Shown: positions 34,506 to 43,543 of the stretch, piece after piece | Layout of the letters: each line of letters begins with the position of its first letter | Position numbering within the stretch: the first letter of the stretch is position 1 | Source: JAWLGJ01 sp041685145 | Lineage (GTDB): Bacteria > Pseudomonadota > Alphaproteobacteria > Rhodospirillales > Magnetospirillaceae | Direction of reading: 5' to 3' | Assembly (NCBI GenBank): GCA_041685145.1 | Contig: JAWLGJ010000019.1 | Location: 1 to 58,533, forward strand | DNA: 58,533 nt | Program-made: the position numbers and the translations under genes | The notes under the pieces: generated by a model | Told to the model about the DNA's origin: nothing | What the model saw: the letters and a program-made list of their open reading frames with translations, nothing else | Database searches by the model: none

Positions 34506-35708
34506 CTAGAACTTCTGCGCGGCCAGCCAGGGCTGCATCCGCGCAAAGGCTTCCTCGATGACCTCCAGCGACGTCGAGTAGCTGATGCGGAAACAGTTGG
34601 AGCAGCTCTCCCCGAAGGCGTCGCCGGGAACCACGCAGACGCCGATCTCGTCCAGCATCCGATAGGCGACGCTGGTGGCGTCGACCCGCGGCGGCAGGCT
34701 GGGGAAGATATAGAAAGCGCCCTGCGGCCAGTAGCCGGTGAGGTGCGGCGTTTCCGAGACCAGTTGCACGACCCGGTCGCGGCGGCGGCGGTATTCGGCC
34801 ACCATGTCGCTGACGCAGTCGCGCGGCCCGCGCAGCGCCGCCACCCCGGCCCACTGCGCCGGGGTGTTGGCGACGGTGGTGGTGAACATGTGGTAGCGGC
34901 GCAGCTTCTTGATGGCGCCCTGGCTGGAGATGATCCAGCCGATGCGGAGGCCCGCCATGCTGAACGTTTTGGAGAAGCTGGAAATCGCCATCACATGGTC
35001 GAGGTCGGAGGTGCAGCGGATGACGCTGGGATACTCCATGTCATCCAGCAGGATGTGGTCGTACGCCTCGTCGGAGAAGACATAGATGCCGCGATAGGCG
35101 CATTCCTGGACGATGGCCTCGATGGTCTCGCGCGGATAGACGGCGCCGGTGGGGTTGCAGGGCGAGTTCAGCACGATGGCGAAGGTGCGCATGGTGATGC
35201 TGTCGATCACCTCCTGCGGGTCGAGCTGATGGCCGTGCTCGGCGCGGGTCGGAATCAGCTTCACCTCGCCGCCATTGGCACGGATCAGCGGCGCATACAG
35301 CAAGAAGGTCGGGTCCGTCACCAGGAACTGCCGCCCCGGCGCCGCCGTCGCCGACAGGGCCAGATAGATGGCCTCGGTGGCGCCGGTGGTGACGATGATG
35401 TTGTCCTCGGTCAGTTCGCGCTCGTACCGATCGCTGTAATAGTCCTTCAGCGCCGTCAGCAGTTCCGGCAGGCCCGCATCCATAGTGTAGCCGGTCTGCC
35501 CCTTTTCCAGGGCGTTGATGTGCTCTTCGATGATGTGCTTCGGCGTCGGAAAGTCCGGCTGCCCGATCGAGAGATGCAGCACGTTTTCGCGGCCCGCCGC
35601 CAGATTGACCATGCGCCGGATGCCGGGCATCGGGATGGCCTGCATCGCCGGCCCGAACAGGGGCTGCGGGCTGTTTTCATAGGTTTCGTCGTCGAAGGGA
35701 GTGACCAT
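34506..35708 (-). CDS. PLP-dependent class I/II aminotransferase
   Basis: This 400-residue fold-type I enzyme has PLP lysine Lys247 in SSFSKTFSMAGLRIGW, NSPCNPTGAVY (about 181-191) and TGATEAIYLAL (about 108-118). It transfers amino groups between amino acids and 2-oxo acids; specificity is not evident. It is divergent from the hydroxyacid dehydrogenase across 135 nt, and with the amidase and TRAP genes may form an amino-acid or oxo-acid uptake region. Confidence 0.92.
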   Translation of the reverse strand: MVTPFDDETYENSPQPLFGPAMQAIPMPGIRRMVNLAAGRENVLHLSIGQPDFPTPKHIIEEHINALEKGQTGYTMDAGLPELLTALKDYYSDRYERELTEDNIIVTTGATEAIYLALSATAAPGRQFLVTDPTFLLYAPLIRANGGEVKLIPTRAEHGHQLDPQEVIDSITMRTFAIVLNSPCNPTGAVYPRETIEAIVQECAYRGIYVFSDEAYDHILLDDMEYPSVIRCTSDLDHVMAISSFSKTFSMAGLRIGWIISSQGAIKKLRRYHMFTTTVANTPAQWAGVAALRGPRDCVSDMVAEYRRRRDRVVQLVSETPHLTGYWPQGAFYIFPSLPPRVDATSVAYRMLDEIGVCVVPGDAFGESCSNCFRISYSTSLEVIEEAFARMQPWLAAQKF

Positions 35709-35843
35709 GCCGACCTCGCGCGTTTAGGCCCATTTGCCAAGCTGACAGAGGCCGTCACCGCTTGCAAGTCGTGTAGTCGATTCTCTTGCACGAACTCTTG
35801 TGCGACCGTTGAACAACGAAAGTGTCAGGCGTAGGCTGCGCCC

Positions 35844-36830
35844 ATGACCACCGCGAACCAAGACATGCCCGCCGTCGCCGTTCTCACCGCCAGCGGCGAG
35901 GAATTGCCGCCGGGCCTCGCCCCCCTGGCGGGGGAGGCGCGCCTGCTGCACGCCGCCGACGAGGCCGCCCTGACGGGCGCGCTGGAGCAGGCCGATGTGC
36001 TGCTGGTGACCGACTTCCGCACCGAAATGCTGGCCCGCGTCTGGCCACGGGCCCGGCGTCTGCAATGGGTGCACGCCACCATGCAGGGGGTCGATGCGCT
36101 GATGTTCCCGGCCCTGGTCGACAGCGATATTCCGGTCACCAACGCCAAGGGCATATTCGACCGCCCCATCGCTGAATATGTCCTGGGGGCAATCATCTTG
36201 TTCGCCAAGGACTTCCTGGGCTCCTTTCATCTGCAGTCACAGCGCAAATGGCGGCATCGCGATAGCGAGGCGGTCGAGGGACGCCGGGTGCTGGTGGTCG
36301 GCGCCGGCGGCATCGGCCGCGCCACGGCGCGGCTGTTGCGGGCGGTGGGGATGGAGGTCGAGGGCGTCGCCAGCCGCGCCCGCGACGGCGACGCCGATTT
36401 CGGGCGCCTGCACGGCCAGGACGCGCTGCCGGAGCTTCTGCCCAACGCCGATTTCGTCGTGCTGGCGACGCCGCTGACGCCGGCGACCCGGCACATGTTC
36501 AATGCCGAGGCCTTCCGCCGCATGGCGCCGCACGCGCGCCTGATCAACGTCGGCCGTGGGCCGGTGGTGGATACCGAGGCGCTGGTCGCCGCCCTGCGCG
36601 ACGGCCAGCTTGCCGGCGCCGTCCTCGATGTCTTCGAGGACGAGCCGCTGCCGTCCGAGCATCCGCTGTGGGCCATGCCGCAGGTGCTGATCACGGCCCA
36701 CATGTCGGGCGATGTGGTGGGCTGGCGCGAGGCCTTGAGCCGGCAGTTCATCGACAATTTCCGTCGCTGGCGGCGCGGGGAGCCGCTGTTCAACGTCGTC
36801 GACAAGCGGCGCGGCTACGTGCCGGGGTGA
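35844..36830 (+). CDS. D-2-hydroxyacid dehydrogenase
   Basis: This 328-residue NAD(P)-dependent enzyme has the Rossmann motif VLVVGAGGIGRATARLL (about 152-168) and the catalytic set Arg in INVGRGPVVD, Glu in FEDEPLP and His in ITAHMSGD. It would reduce 2-oxo acids to D-2-hydroxy acids or the reverse, at the same oxidation level as the neighbouring aminotransferase. It is followed by the amidase after 29 nt. Confidence 0.93.
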   Translation: MTTANQDMPAVAVLTASGEELPPGLAPLAGEARLLHAADEAALTGALEQADVLLVTDFRTEMLARVWPRARRLQWVHATMQGVDALMFPALVDSDIPVTNAKGIFDRPIAEYVLGAIILFAKDFLGSFHLQSQRKWRHRDSEAVEGRRVLVVGAGGIGRATARLLRAVGMEVEGVASRARDGDADFGRLHGQDALPELLPNADFVVLATPLTPATRHMFNAEAFRRMAPHARLINVGRGPVVDTEALVAALRDGQLAGAVLDVFEDEPLPSEHPLWAMPQVLITAHMSGDVVGWREALSRQFIDNFRRWRRGEPLFNVVDKRRGYVPG

Positions 36831-36859
36831 ATGGAGCGGAGCAGGGGAGACAGACGCCC

Positions 36860-38260
36860 ATGAAGGCCACCGACTTGGCGGAAATGACCGCCGTCGAACT
36901 GCTGGATCTGTACCAGTCGGGACAGGCGTCGCCCGTGGAGGCGACCGAGGCCTGCCTGGGCCGCATCCGGCGCTACAACGACACCGTCAACGCCTATAAC
37001 TTCCTCGACGAAGAGACCACGCTGGCGGCGGCGCGGCGCTCGGAGGAGCGCTGGCGGCGCGGGGCGCCGATGGGCGTGCTCGACGGCGTGCCGGTGGCCA
37101 TTAAGGACATGTTCGTCACCGCCGGCTGGCCCAACCGCAAAGGCTCGCTGGTGGTGGACCAGGGGCCGATGCCCGTGGACGCGCCCGCCATCGCGGCGCT
37201 GAAGCGCCACGGCTATGTGCCCCTGGGGCGCACCACGGCGCCCGAATTCGGCTGGAAAGGCGTTACCGACAGCCGCCTCGACGGCATCACCCGCAACCCC
37301 TGGAATCCCGACAAGACCGCCGGCGGGTCCTCGGGGGGCAGCGCCGCGGCGGTTCCGCTGGGCATGGGGCCGCTGGCGCTGGGCACCGACGCCGGCGGCT
37401 CGATCCGCATTCCGGCGGCCTTTTGCGGCCTGGTGGGTCACAAGCCGACGCACGGCCGCCTGCCGATGTGGCCGCCCAGCGCCTTCTATCCGCTGGCGCA
37501 TCCCGGCCCCATGACCTGGACCGTGGCCGACGCGGCGCTGCTGATGATGGTGATGGAGGAGCCCGATTCCCGCGACCAGACCCTGGCCGCGCCCGCCGAG
37601 GACTTGATCGAGGATCTCGACGCCGGCGTCGAGGGCTTGCGCGTCGCCTTCAGCCCGCGGCTGGGCTATGTCGACATCGTCGAGCCCGAGGTGGCCGAAT
37701 CGGTGGCCGCCGCCGCCAAGGTGTTCGAGGAACTGGGCGCGGTGGTCGAGGAGGTCGATCCCGGCTTCTCGGACCCGCTGGAGACGTTCAATCGCCTGTT
37801 CTACGGCGGCGCCGCCAACGCGCTGCGCGACCTGGGCCCCGAACAGCGGGCGCAGATGGACCCGGGGCTGGTGGCGGTGGTCGAGTGGGCCGAGAAGCTC
37901 TCGATGCTCGACTACCTCGCCGCCGCCAACGAACGCCTGGCCTTGATCGAGGCGACGGGCGTGTTCCATCGCCGCTATGACCTGCTGCTGACGCCGGCGC
38001 TGCCCATCCGTGCCTTCAAGGCGGGCGTGGAGGTGCCGGAAGGCTGGCCGCATGAGCGCTGGCCCACCTGGACGCCGTTCAGTTATCCCTTCAACATCAC
38101 CGGCCAACCGGCCTGTTCGGTGCCGTGCGGCTTCACCGCCGACGGGCTGCCCATCGGCCTGCAGGTGGTGGGGGCACGGCACGCCGACGCCCTGGTGCTC
38201 CGCGCCGCCCATGCCTATCAGTCGGCGCAACCGCTGACCCACATCCGGCCCAGCCTCTAG
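36860..38260 (+). CDS. amidase signature family hydrolase
   Basis: This protein of 466 residues carries the Ser-cisSer-Lys triad: Lys82 (PVAIKDMF), Ser157 in GGSSGGSAAAV and nucleophile Ser181 in GTDAGGSIR. It hydrolyses an amide to acid and ammonia; candidates include aryl/acyl amides. The start is ATG 36860. An in-frame upstream extension lies inside the dehydrogenase gene and was excluded. The gene follows the hydroxyacid dehydrogenase, probably in one operon. A GatA role is less likely since gatB/C are not adjacent. Confidence 0.9.
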   Translation: MKATDLAEMTAVELLDLYQSGQASPVEATEACLGRIRRYNDTVNAYNFLDEETTLAAARRSEERWRRGAPMGVLDGVPVAIKDMFVTAGWPNRKGSLVVDQGPMPVDAPAIAALKRHGYVPLGRTTAPEFGWKGVTDSRLDGITRNPWNPDKTAGGSSGGSAAAVPLGMGPLALGTDAGGSIRIPAAFCGLVGHKPTHGRLPMWPPSAFYPLAHPGPMTWTVADAALLMMVMEEPDSRDQTLAAPAEDLIEDLDAGVEGLRVAFSPRLGYVDIVEPEVAESVAAAAKVFEELGAVVEEVDPGFSDPLETFNRLFYGGAANALRDLGPEQRAQMDPGLVAVVEWAEKLSMLDYLAAANERLALIEATGVFHRRYDLLLTPALPIRAFKAGVEVPEGWPHERWPTWTPFSYPFNITGQPACSVPCGFTADGLPIGLQVVGARHADALVLRAAHAYQSAQPLTHIRPSL

Positions 38261-38292
38261 CCAAGCGAGCGGAGCGAGCGCCGGCGCGACGG

Positions 38293-38315
38293 GCAGGGGG
38301 CCTCAGGCCCCCTGC
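38293..38315. terminator. hairpin at the SDR stop codon
   Basis: A perfect 10-bp stem GCAGGGGGCC/GGCCCCCTGC has the 3-nt loop TCA, which is exactly the SDR stop codon (TGA on the minus strand). It lies between the convergent amidase and SDR genes. It can act on both strands, but no clear T-tract follows. Confidence 0.55.
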
Positions 38316-39070
38316 TTCTGCACCTTGGCGCCGCCGGGGGCCTGGCAGACGGGCATCACCTCGATGGTGTTGATGTTGACATGCGCCGGCATGGTCAGCG
38401 CCCACAGGACGCATTCGGCGATGTCGGCGGCCGTCAGCGGCTGTGTCCCCTCATAGACCTTCTTCGCGCGCTCGGCGTCGCCGTGGAAGCGCACCAGCGA
38501 GAATTCCGTCTCCGACAGTCCGGGCTCGACATTGGTGACCCGCACCCGCGTTCCCAGCAGGTCGGCGCGCAGATTGCGCGAGAACTGCTGCACGAAGGCC
38601 TTGCTGCCCCCATAGGCGTTGCCGCCGGCATAGGGATAGCTGGCGGCGATGGAGCCGATGTTGACGACATGGCCGCGATCGCGCGCCACCATCCCCGGCA
38701 GCAAGGCGCGGGTGCAATACATGACGCCCTTGATGTTGGTGTCGACCATGCGCTCCCAGTCGTCGAGGCTTGCCCTGTGGGCCGGCTCCAGACCGAGGGC
38801 GAGACCGGCGTTGTTGACCAGCAGGTCAACCTCCCGAAATTCCGTCGGCAGGCTGTCGACACAGCGGAACACCGCCTCGCGCTCCCGCACATCGAGGGCA
38901 ACGGCATGGGCGGAACCGCCGAGTTCCTCCTTCAGGGCCTCCAGCCGCTCCTGCCGGCGGCCGGCGATGACCAGCCTTGCGCCGGCCTTCGCCAGGCGGC
39001 GGGCGATTTCGGCCCCGAAGCCGGATGTGGCGCCGGTAACGAAAGCAACTCTTTGTTCCAATGCAGTCAT
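38303..39070 (-). CDS. ydfG: YdfG-like NADP 3-hydroxy acid dehydrogenase (SDR)
   Basis: This protein of 255 residues matches E. coli YdfG along its length. Examples are VTGATSGFGAEIARRL, NNAGLALGLEPAHRAS, PGMVARDRGHVVNIGS, YAGGNAYGGSKAFVQQFS and PAHVNINTIEVMPV. YdfG oxidises L-allo-threonine, serine and 3-hydroxy acids. The catalytic Tyr-x-x-x-Lys is intact in YGGSK. Start ATG 39070; an in-frame extension upstream was excluded. The C-terminal codons lie inside a hairpin. Confidence 0.88.
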   Translation of the reverse strand: MTALEQRVAFVTGATSGFGAEIARRLAKAGARLVIAGRRQERLEALKEELGGSAHAVALDVREREAVFRCVDSLPTEFREVDLLVNNAGLALGLEPAHRASLDDWERMVDTNIKGVMYCTRALLPGMVARDRGHVVNIGSIAASYPYAGGNAYGGSKAFVQQFSRNLRADLLGTRVRVTNVEPGLSETEFSLVRFHGDAERAKKVYEGTQPLTAADIAECVLWALTMPAHVNINTIEVMPVCQAPGGAKVQKQGA

Positions 39071-39098
39071 AGGGCAACTCCCCAGCAATCGGATGCAC

Positions 39099-39725
39099 TC
39101 AGCCGCTTGGCGTGTCGCGGACCAGCACCAGGCGCGGCATCGGGGACAAGGGGTTCTCGACGTCCCAGACATAGACGTCATAGCCCTTGTAGCTCCGCAC
39201 CTCCTGGGCGTTGTGCCGCAGGACGGCGGCATCGGTGACGACATGGAAGCGGCCGCGCAGGCCCAGCCCCAGTTCGACCGCCTGCTGGGCCTGGCTGGCG
39301 GCGAGGGGACGGCCGCGGATGGTTACGGTGCCGTCCGGACGGGCGATCATGGCCATGATGTCGGCGTTGCGGCGCACGAAGGTGACCTGACGGCTGGCGG
39401 GCAGCACGCCCTGGCGCTCGTAGGCGACCTCGAACCGGCCGTTTCCCTTGTGCTCCACCCGCGAGAACCCTTCGTCGCGCAGCAGGTCGCGGCGATAGAT
39501 CTCCGCCTTTTCGGCGGCCTCCTCCTCGCTCATCTCGCCCTGATGCACGTCGCGATGCAGCGGGGCCCAGGTCAGGTCGCCGCGATAGGTGATGGCGTAG
39601 GCGCCGGCCCGGTTGATGCGGATTTCGGCGATGAAGGAATCCGGCACATAACAGGCGGCCAGCCCCGCCGACAGGGCCAGGACCGCCGCTATGGCCGCGA
39701 CAAGGCGGATCGCGCCCCTATTCAT
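39099..39725 (-). CDS. unknown lipoprotein
   Basis: This 208-residue lipoprotein has a lipobox LAAC about 25 residues from ATG 39725. The mature part is mixed beta and helical (AEIRINRAGAYAITYRGD, EVRSYKGYDVYVWDVENP) with no family I recognise. The start overlaps the mazG stop by 8 nt, so it is translated from the mazG message. A low-complexity upstream extension was excluded. It probably sits at the inner face of the outer membrane or on the inner membrane. Confidence 0.68.
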   Translation of the reverse strand: MNRGAIRLVAAIAAVLALSAGLAACYVPDSFIAEIRINRAGAYAITYRGDLTWAPLHRDVHQGEMSEEEAAEKAEIYRRDLLRDEGFSRVEHKGNGRFEVAYERQGVLPASRQVTFVRRNADIMAMIARPDGTVTIRGRPLAASQAQQAVELGLGLRGRFHVVTDAAVLRHNAQEVRSYKGYDVYVWDVENPLSPMPRLVLVRDTPSG

Positions 39726-40506
39726 GCCTCTTGGCCTGCTCCCACAGCGCGTCCATATCCTCCAGACTTGCATCCTCGACGCTTTTGCCGCCGTGGGCAA
39801 GGGCGGCCTCTAGGGTACGGAAGCGGCGTTCGAAGCGGGCGTTGCAGCGGCGCAGGGCCCCCTCCGGCTCGACACCAAGCTTGCGAGCGAGGTTGACGCT
39901 GGTGAACAGCAGATCGCCGACCTCGGCGTCGAGGCGGTCGGGATTGCCGCCGGCCTCCATCTCGGCGCGAATCTCATCCGCCTCCTCGGCAACCTTGTCC
40001 AGAACCGGCTCCGCCGCCGGCCAATCGAAGCCGACCCGGGCGGCGCGTTTCTGGAGCTTGAGCGCCCGCGTTACGGCGGGCAGGGCGGCGGTCACCCCAT
40101 CGAGGGCGCTGTGAGGCGCATCGGCCGGCGCCCTTTCTTGGCGCTCGCGTGCCTTCAGCGCCTCCCAGGCCTCGGTCTGTGCCGCGGCGGTGCCGATGCG
40201 GGCCTCGCCGAAGACGTGGGGGTGACGGCGGATCATCTTGTCGGTGATGCCGGCGACGACGTCGGCGAAGTCGAAGGCGCCGGCTTCGCGCGCCATCTGG
40301 GCGTAGAACACCACCTGGAACAGCAGATCGCCCAGTTCGTCCTTCAGGTGCTCCAGATCGCCACGCTCGATGGCGTCGACGACCTCATACGCTTCCTCGA
40401 TGGTGTGGGGCGCGATGGTGGCGAAGTTTTGCTCCACGTCCCAGGGGCAACCGTGCTCGCGATCGCGCAGCCGTGCCATGACCTGAAGGAGTTCGTCGAT
40501 CCGCAT
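39718..40506 (-). CDS. mazG: nucleoside triphosphate pyrophosphohydrolase
   Basis: This 262-residue two-domain MazG cleaves NTPs and dNTPs to monophosphates and pyrophosphate. The first domain has GCPWDVEQNFATIAPHTIEEAYEVVDAIE and a second EEADEIRAEME set of metal-binding acids near residue 180. The length fits E. coli MazG. ATG 40506 has GAGG 7 nt upstream. This start lies inside another open frame that runs 163 nt into mazG. The lipoprotein gene follows by overlap. Confidence 0.94.
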   Translation of the reverse strand: MRIDELLQVMARLRDREHGCPWDVEQNFATIAPHTIEEAYEVVDAIERGDLEHLKDELGDLLFQVVFYAQMAREAGAFDFADVVAGITDKMIRRHPHVFGEARIGTAAAQTEAWEALKARERQERAPADAPHSALDGVTAALPAVTRALKLQKRAARVGFDWPAAEPVLDKVAEEADEIRAEMEAGGNPDRLDAEVGDLLFTSVNLARKLGVEPEGALRRCNARFERRFRTLEAALAHGGKSVEDASLEDMDALWEQAKRHE

Positions 40507-41126
40507 TCCCGAACCTCGTCGCCGCGTGTCGTTAGGGCATAACCGCTGCCGCCGGGAAGGGCAACGCCCGCCTGGGCGGCGGGACGGCCGTGAACCCCCG
40601 AACCATGCAGATGCGCCGGCAGCAGCGCCACGGCGAGCACGAAACAGGCAAGGGCAATCAACAGCAGCAGGAAGGCGCGGCCGCGATGCCGCGCCGCCTC
40701 GTCATTGGTGGCGACGGTCCGGAAATAGGCCTGGCGGAAATAGTCCTCCTCGGTGGTGCTGTTCACCCGCTCCTCCAGGCGTTCGAGGTCGAGGGCCATG
40801 AACAGCCGTTCCACCCGCGCCAAAAAAACCATCGCCGCGAACAGGAAGGCCAGCGCCGCCAGAACGAAGCCGATCATCACCAGGGTGACCGGCTCGCGCC
40901 ATTGCGACAGGTCGACATACTGCGCGAACGCCACGAAGCCGAAGATCGAAAACGAAATGATCGACACCGGAATGCTGAGTTGCGCGCGGATATTCTGCCG
41001 GCGTGCCCGCTCGGCCAGATACAACTCACGAAGACTCCCATGCCGCACAATGGGCTGCTCGTCGCGCATGAGCTCAAGATGGCGCTCGACCGCCGGCTGT
41101 CGAGGGGGTGAACCACTTCGGGACAT
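40344..41126 (-). CDS. unknown membrane protein, overlaps mazG
   Basis: This open frame of up to 260 residues has three plausible membrane helices (about 50-68, 79-103, 148-170), with VFLARVERLFMALDLERLEERV and TTEEDYFRQAYFRTVATND between the second and third. The first 180 residues look real. The last 54 or so overlap mazG in another frame, are Ser/Arg-biased and may not be native sequence. ATG 41126 lacks a ribosome site; a later ATG at 41069 is possible. A true end may have been lost through frameshift or lie in the overlap. Confidence 0.5.
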   Translation of the reverse strand: MSRSGSPPRQPAVERHLELMRDEQPIVRHGSLRELYLAERARRQNIRAQLSIPVSIISFSIFGFVAFAQYVDLSQWREPVTLVMIGFVLAALAFLFAAMVFLARVERLFMALDLERLEERVNSTTEEDYFRQAYFRTVATNDEAARHRGRAFLLLLIALACFVLAVALLPAHLHGSGVHGRPAAQAGVALPGGSGYALTTRGDEVRECGSTNSFRSWHGCAIASTVAPGTWSKTSPPSRPTPSRKRMRSSTPSSVAIWST

Positions 41127-41210
41127 TCCATCGGCAACGAGGAGGAGGGCGGTTGCGCCGCTCTACGACCGCTCCCAAACCGTCAGGAGACATGGAGACG
41201 GAGACGCGAG

Positions 41211-41981
41211 ATGCCCCGACTCGACGGCAAGGTGGTGCTCGTCACCGGCGGCGCGCTGGGAATCGGCCGCGCGGCGGCGGAAATGTGCGCACGCGAGGGC
41301 GCGCGGGTGGTGGTTACGGACATCAAGGACGAGGAAGGCCGTGAAACCGTCCAGCGGGTCGAACAGATCGGCGGAGCGGGCGCCTTCATGCACCACGACG
41401 TCGCCTCCGAGGCGGAATGGCACCAGGTGGTCGCGGCAACGCTGGAGCGTTTCGGCCAACTCGACGCCCTGGTGAACAACGCCGGCCTGGGTATCGGCGG
41501 CACCGCCGAGGACACCAGCGTCGAGGATTGGCGACGGCTGATGGCGGTGAACCTGGACGCCGTCTTCCTGGGCACCCGCGAAGCCATCCGGGCGATGAAG
41601 GGCCGCCACGGCGGCTCGATCATCAACATGTCCTCGATCGAGGGAATCGTCGGCGACCCCAATCTGGCTGCCTACAACGCCAGCAAGGGTGCGGTACGGC
41701 TGTTCAGCAAGTCGGCGGCGCTGCATTGCGCCAAGGCGGGCTACGGCATCCGCGTCAACACCATCCACCCGGGCTATGTCTGGACACCGATGGTCGAGAA
41801 CTATCTGCGCTCGCAGGGTGATGTCGCAGAGGGCCGCCGGGCGCTCGACGCCATGCACCCGGTCGGCCATGTCGGTGAACCGGACGACATCGCCTATGGC
41901 ATCGTCTATCTGGCCTCGGATGAGTCACGCTTCATGACCGGCGCGGAACTGGTTATCGACGGCGGCTACACGGCGCAGTGA
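41211..41981 (+). CDS. short-chain dehydrogenase/reductase
   Basis: This 256-residue classical SDR has VLVTGGALGIGRAAAE (nucleotide loop), NNAGLGIGG, the active-site Ser in INMSSIEG and YNASKGA. The C-terminal SRFMTGAELVIDGGY is typical. An acidic residue after the first beta segments (VVTDIKD) suggests NAD preference. The closest pattern is the cyclopentanol/3-alpha-hydroxysteroid-type group; the substrate is unknown. It reads away from the membrane ORF. Confidence 0.9.
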   Translation: MPRLDGKVVLVTGGALGIGRAAAEMCAREGARVVVTDIKDEEGRETVQRVEQIGGAGAFMHHDVASEAEWHQVVAATLERFGQLDALVNNAGLGIGGTAEDTSVEDWRRLMAVNLDAVFLGTREAIRAMKGRHGGSIINMSSIEGIVGDPNLAAYNASKGAVRLFSKSAALHCAKAGYGIRVNTIHPGYVWTPMVENYLRSQGDVAEGRRALDAMHPVGHVGEPDDIAYGIVYLASDESRFMTGAELVIDGGYTAQ

Positions 41982-42043
41982 CGCGAGCGGCGGCCGGCGG
42001 CGAAGAGGGGACGAGGCCGAGGCCGGGCCACCCGCGCCGTATC

Positions 42044-42076
42044 GCGACACCGAAATGTCGCATAATGCATATTATG
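42044..42076. promoter_or_regulatory. paired inverted repeats upstream of flavoprotein
   Basis: Two adjacent inverted repeats occur in the 200-nt gap before the flavoprotein gene. The first is GCGACA-CCGAAA-TGTCGC (42044-42061). The second, overlapping it by one base, is CATAAT-GCAT-ATTATG (42061-42076). The second is strikingly AT-rich for this genome. They could be an operator or promoter-proximal structure. Unverified. Confidence 0.4.
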
Positions 42077-42181
42077 GCTATTCTCGCCGCTGCTCCCGGT
42101 TCGGCGGCGGCGTGGGGATCGTTGGGCCGCGACGGCTGTTTGCCGGTGATAACGGCGACCACGGTCTCAAGGTGCTGCGGC

Positions 42182-43534
42182 ATGGGCAACAACAACTTCG
42201 ACATCGCCATCGTCGGCAGCGGCGTTGCGGCGCGCACCGTCGCCGGCCGCTGCCGTGCCGCCGGTCGTTCCGTCGCGGTGATCGACGAGCGGCCCTTCGG
42301 CGGCACCTGTATGCTGCGCGGCTGCGATCCCAAGAAATTGCTGCGCGCCGGCGCCGCCGCTTTCGACCGCGCCAACAGCTTTTACGGCAAGGGCCTGGAT
42401 GGCCACATCGAGACGGCCTGGGCGCCGTTGATGGCCTTCAAGCGCGCGTTCACCGAACCCCAACCGGAGCAGCAACAGGACTGGTACCGCCGCATCGGCG
42501 CCGTCGCGATGCGCGGGCGGGCCCGTTTTTCCGGCCCCAACAGCCTGCAGATTGATTCGCACGAGATCCGGGCGGCGCACATGGTCATCGCCGCCGGGGC
42601 GCGGCCGATGCCGCTGCCGTTTGACGGCGGCAAGCACGTCGCCACCAGCGACGATTTTCTGGATCTCGACGCCCTGCCCAGACGGATTGCCTTCGTCGGC
42701 GGTGGCTACGTTGCGGCGGAACTTTCGACCATTGCCGCACTGATGGGCGCCGAGGTCGTGGTGGTACAGCGCGGGCCGCGGATGTTGAAGGGCTTTGACC
42801 CGGCGTTGGTCGCCCGCCTGATGGACCGCTTCCGCGAGTTGGGCATTGTGGTGGAAACCGAAACCACCGTGCGCGCGGTGGCGTCGGACGGCACCGGCTA
42901 CACCCTGGAAACCGAGGCGACGAAAGGCCGGCGGGCGCGGCTGAGCGCCGACCTGGTCGTTCATGCCGCCGGCCGCGCGCCCGCCATCGATGGCCTTGAC
43001 CTCCCGCGCGGCGGCGTCGAGGTTGTCGACGGCGGCTTGGCCCTGAACGACTTCCTGCAAAGCCGGTCCAACCCCGCCGTCTACGCCGCCGGCGATGCCG
43101 CCGCCCAGGGCCCACCCGTGACTCCCGTCGCCGCGCTCGATGGCGAGGCTGTGGCCGAGAACCTGCTGCACGGCAACCGGCGCCGGCCCGATTACCACGC
43201 CGTTCCTCGCGTCGTCTTCACCCTGCCGCCGCTGGCGCGCGTCGGCCTTGACGAGGACCAGGCGCGGGCCCGCAATCTCGATGTCCGGGTGATCAAGCGC
43301 GACGCCTCGGAATGGTTCACCGCCCGCGCAGAACAGGAGCCGGTGTATGCCTCGAAGGTGCTGGTCGAGAAAGGCACCGAGCGCATCCTTGGGGCCCACG
43401 TCCTCGGCCCCCGCGCCGAGGAGACGATCGGCTTCTTCGCACTGGCCATGCGGCACGAACTGACCGCGCCGATGCTGAAGGACACCGTCTTCGGCTATCC
43501 CACCGCCGCCTCCGATGTGCCCCACATGCTGTAG
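42182..43534 (+). CDS. flavoprotein disulfide reductase-like oxidoreductase
   Basis: This protein of 450 residues has FAD loop IAIVGSGVAARTV, redox pair Cys43 and Cys48 (GGTCMLRGCDPKK) and a second Rossmann motif IAFVGGGYVAAEL (about 172-184). An AAGD FAD motif (VYAAGDAAAQ) and a dimerisation domain follow. It resembles glutathione/mercuric reductases. The C-terminal HPTxxE catalytic pair is not present: the equivalent reads GYPTAASD. The protein therefore may use the disulfide differently or have another role. ATG 42182 is chosen; no partner gene is evident. Confidence 0.85.
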   Translation: MGNNNFDIAIVGSGVAARTVAGRCRAAGRSVAVIDERPFGGTCMLRGCDPKKLLRAGAAAFDRANSFYGKGLDGHIETAWAPLMAFKRAFTEPQPEQQQDWYRRIGAVAMRGRARFSGPNSLQIDSHEIRAAHMVIAAGARPMPLPFDGGKHVATSDDFLDLDALPRRIAFVGGGYVAAELSTIAALMGAEVVVVQRGPRMLKGFDPALVARLMDRFRELGIVVETETTVRAVASDGTGYTLETEATKGRRARLSADLVVHAAGRAPAIDGLDLPRGGVEVVDGGLALNDFLQSRSNPAVYAAGDAAAQGPPVTPVAALDGEAVAENLLHGNRRRPDYHAVPRVVFTLPPLARVGLDEDQARARNLDVRVIKRDASEWFTARAEQEPVYASKVLVEKGTERILGAHVLGPRAEETIGFFALAMRHELTAPMLKDTVFGYPTAASDVPHML

Positions 43535-43543
43535 GGCGGTCCC

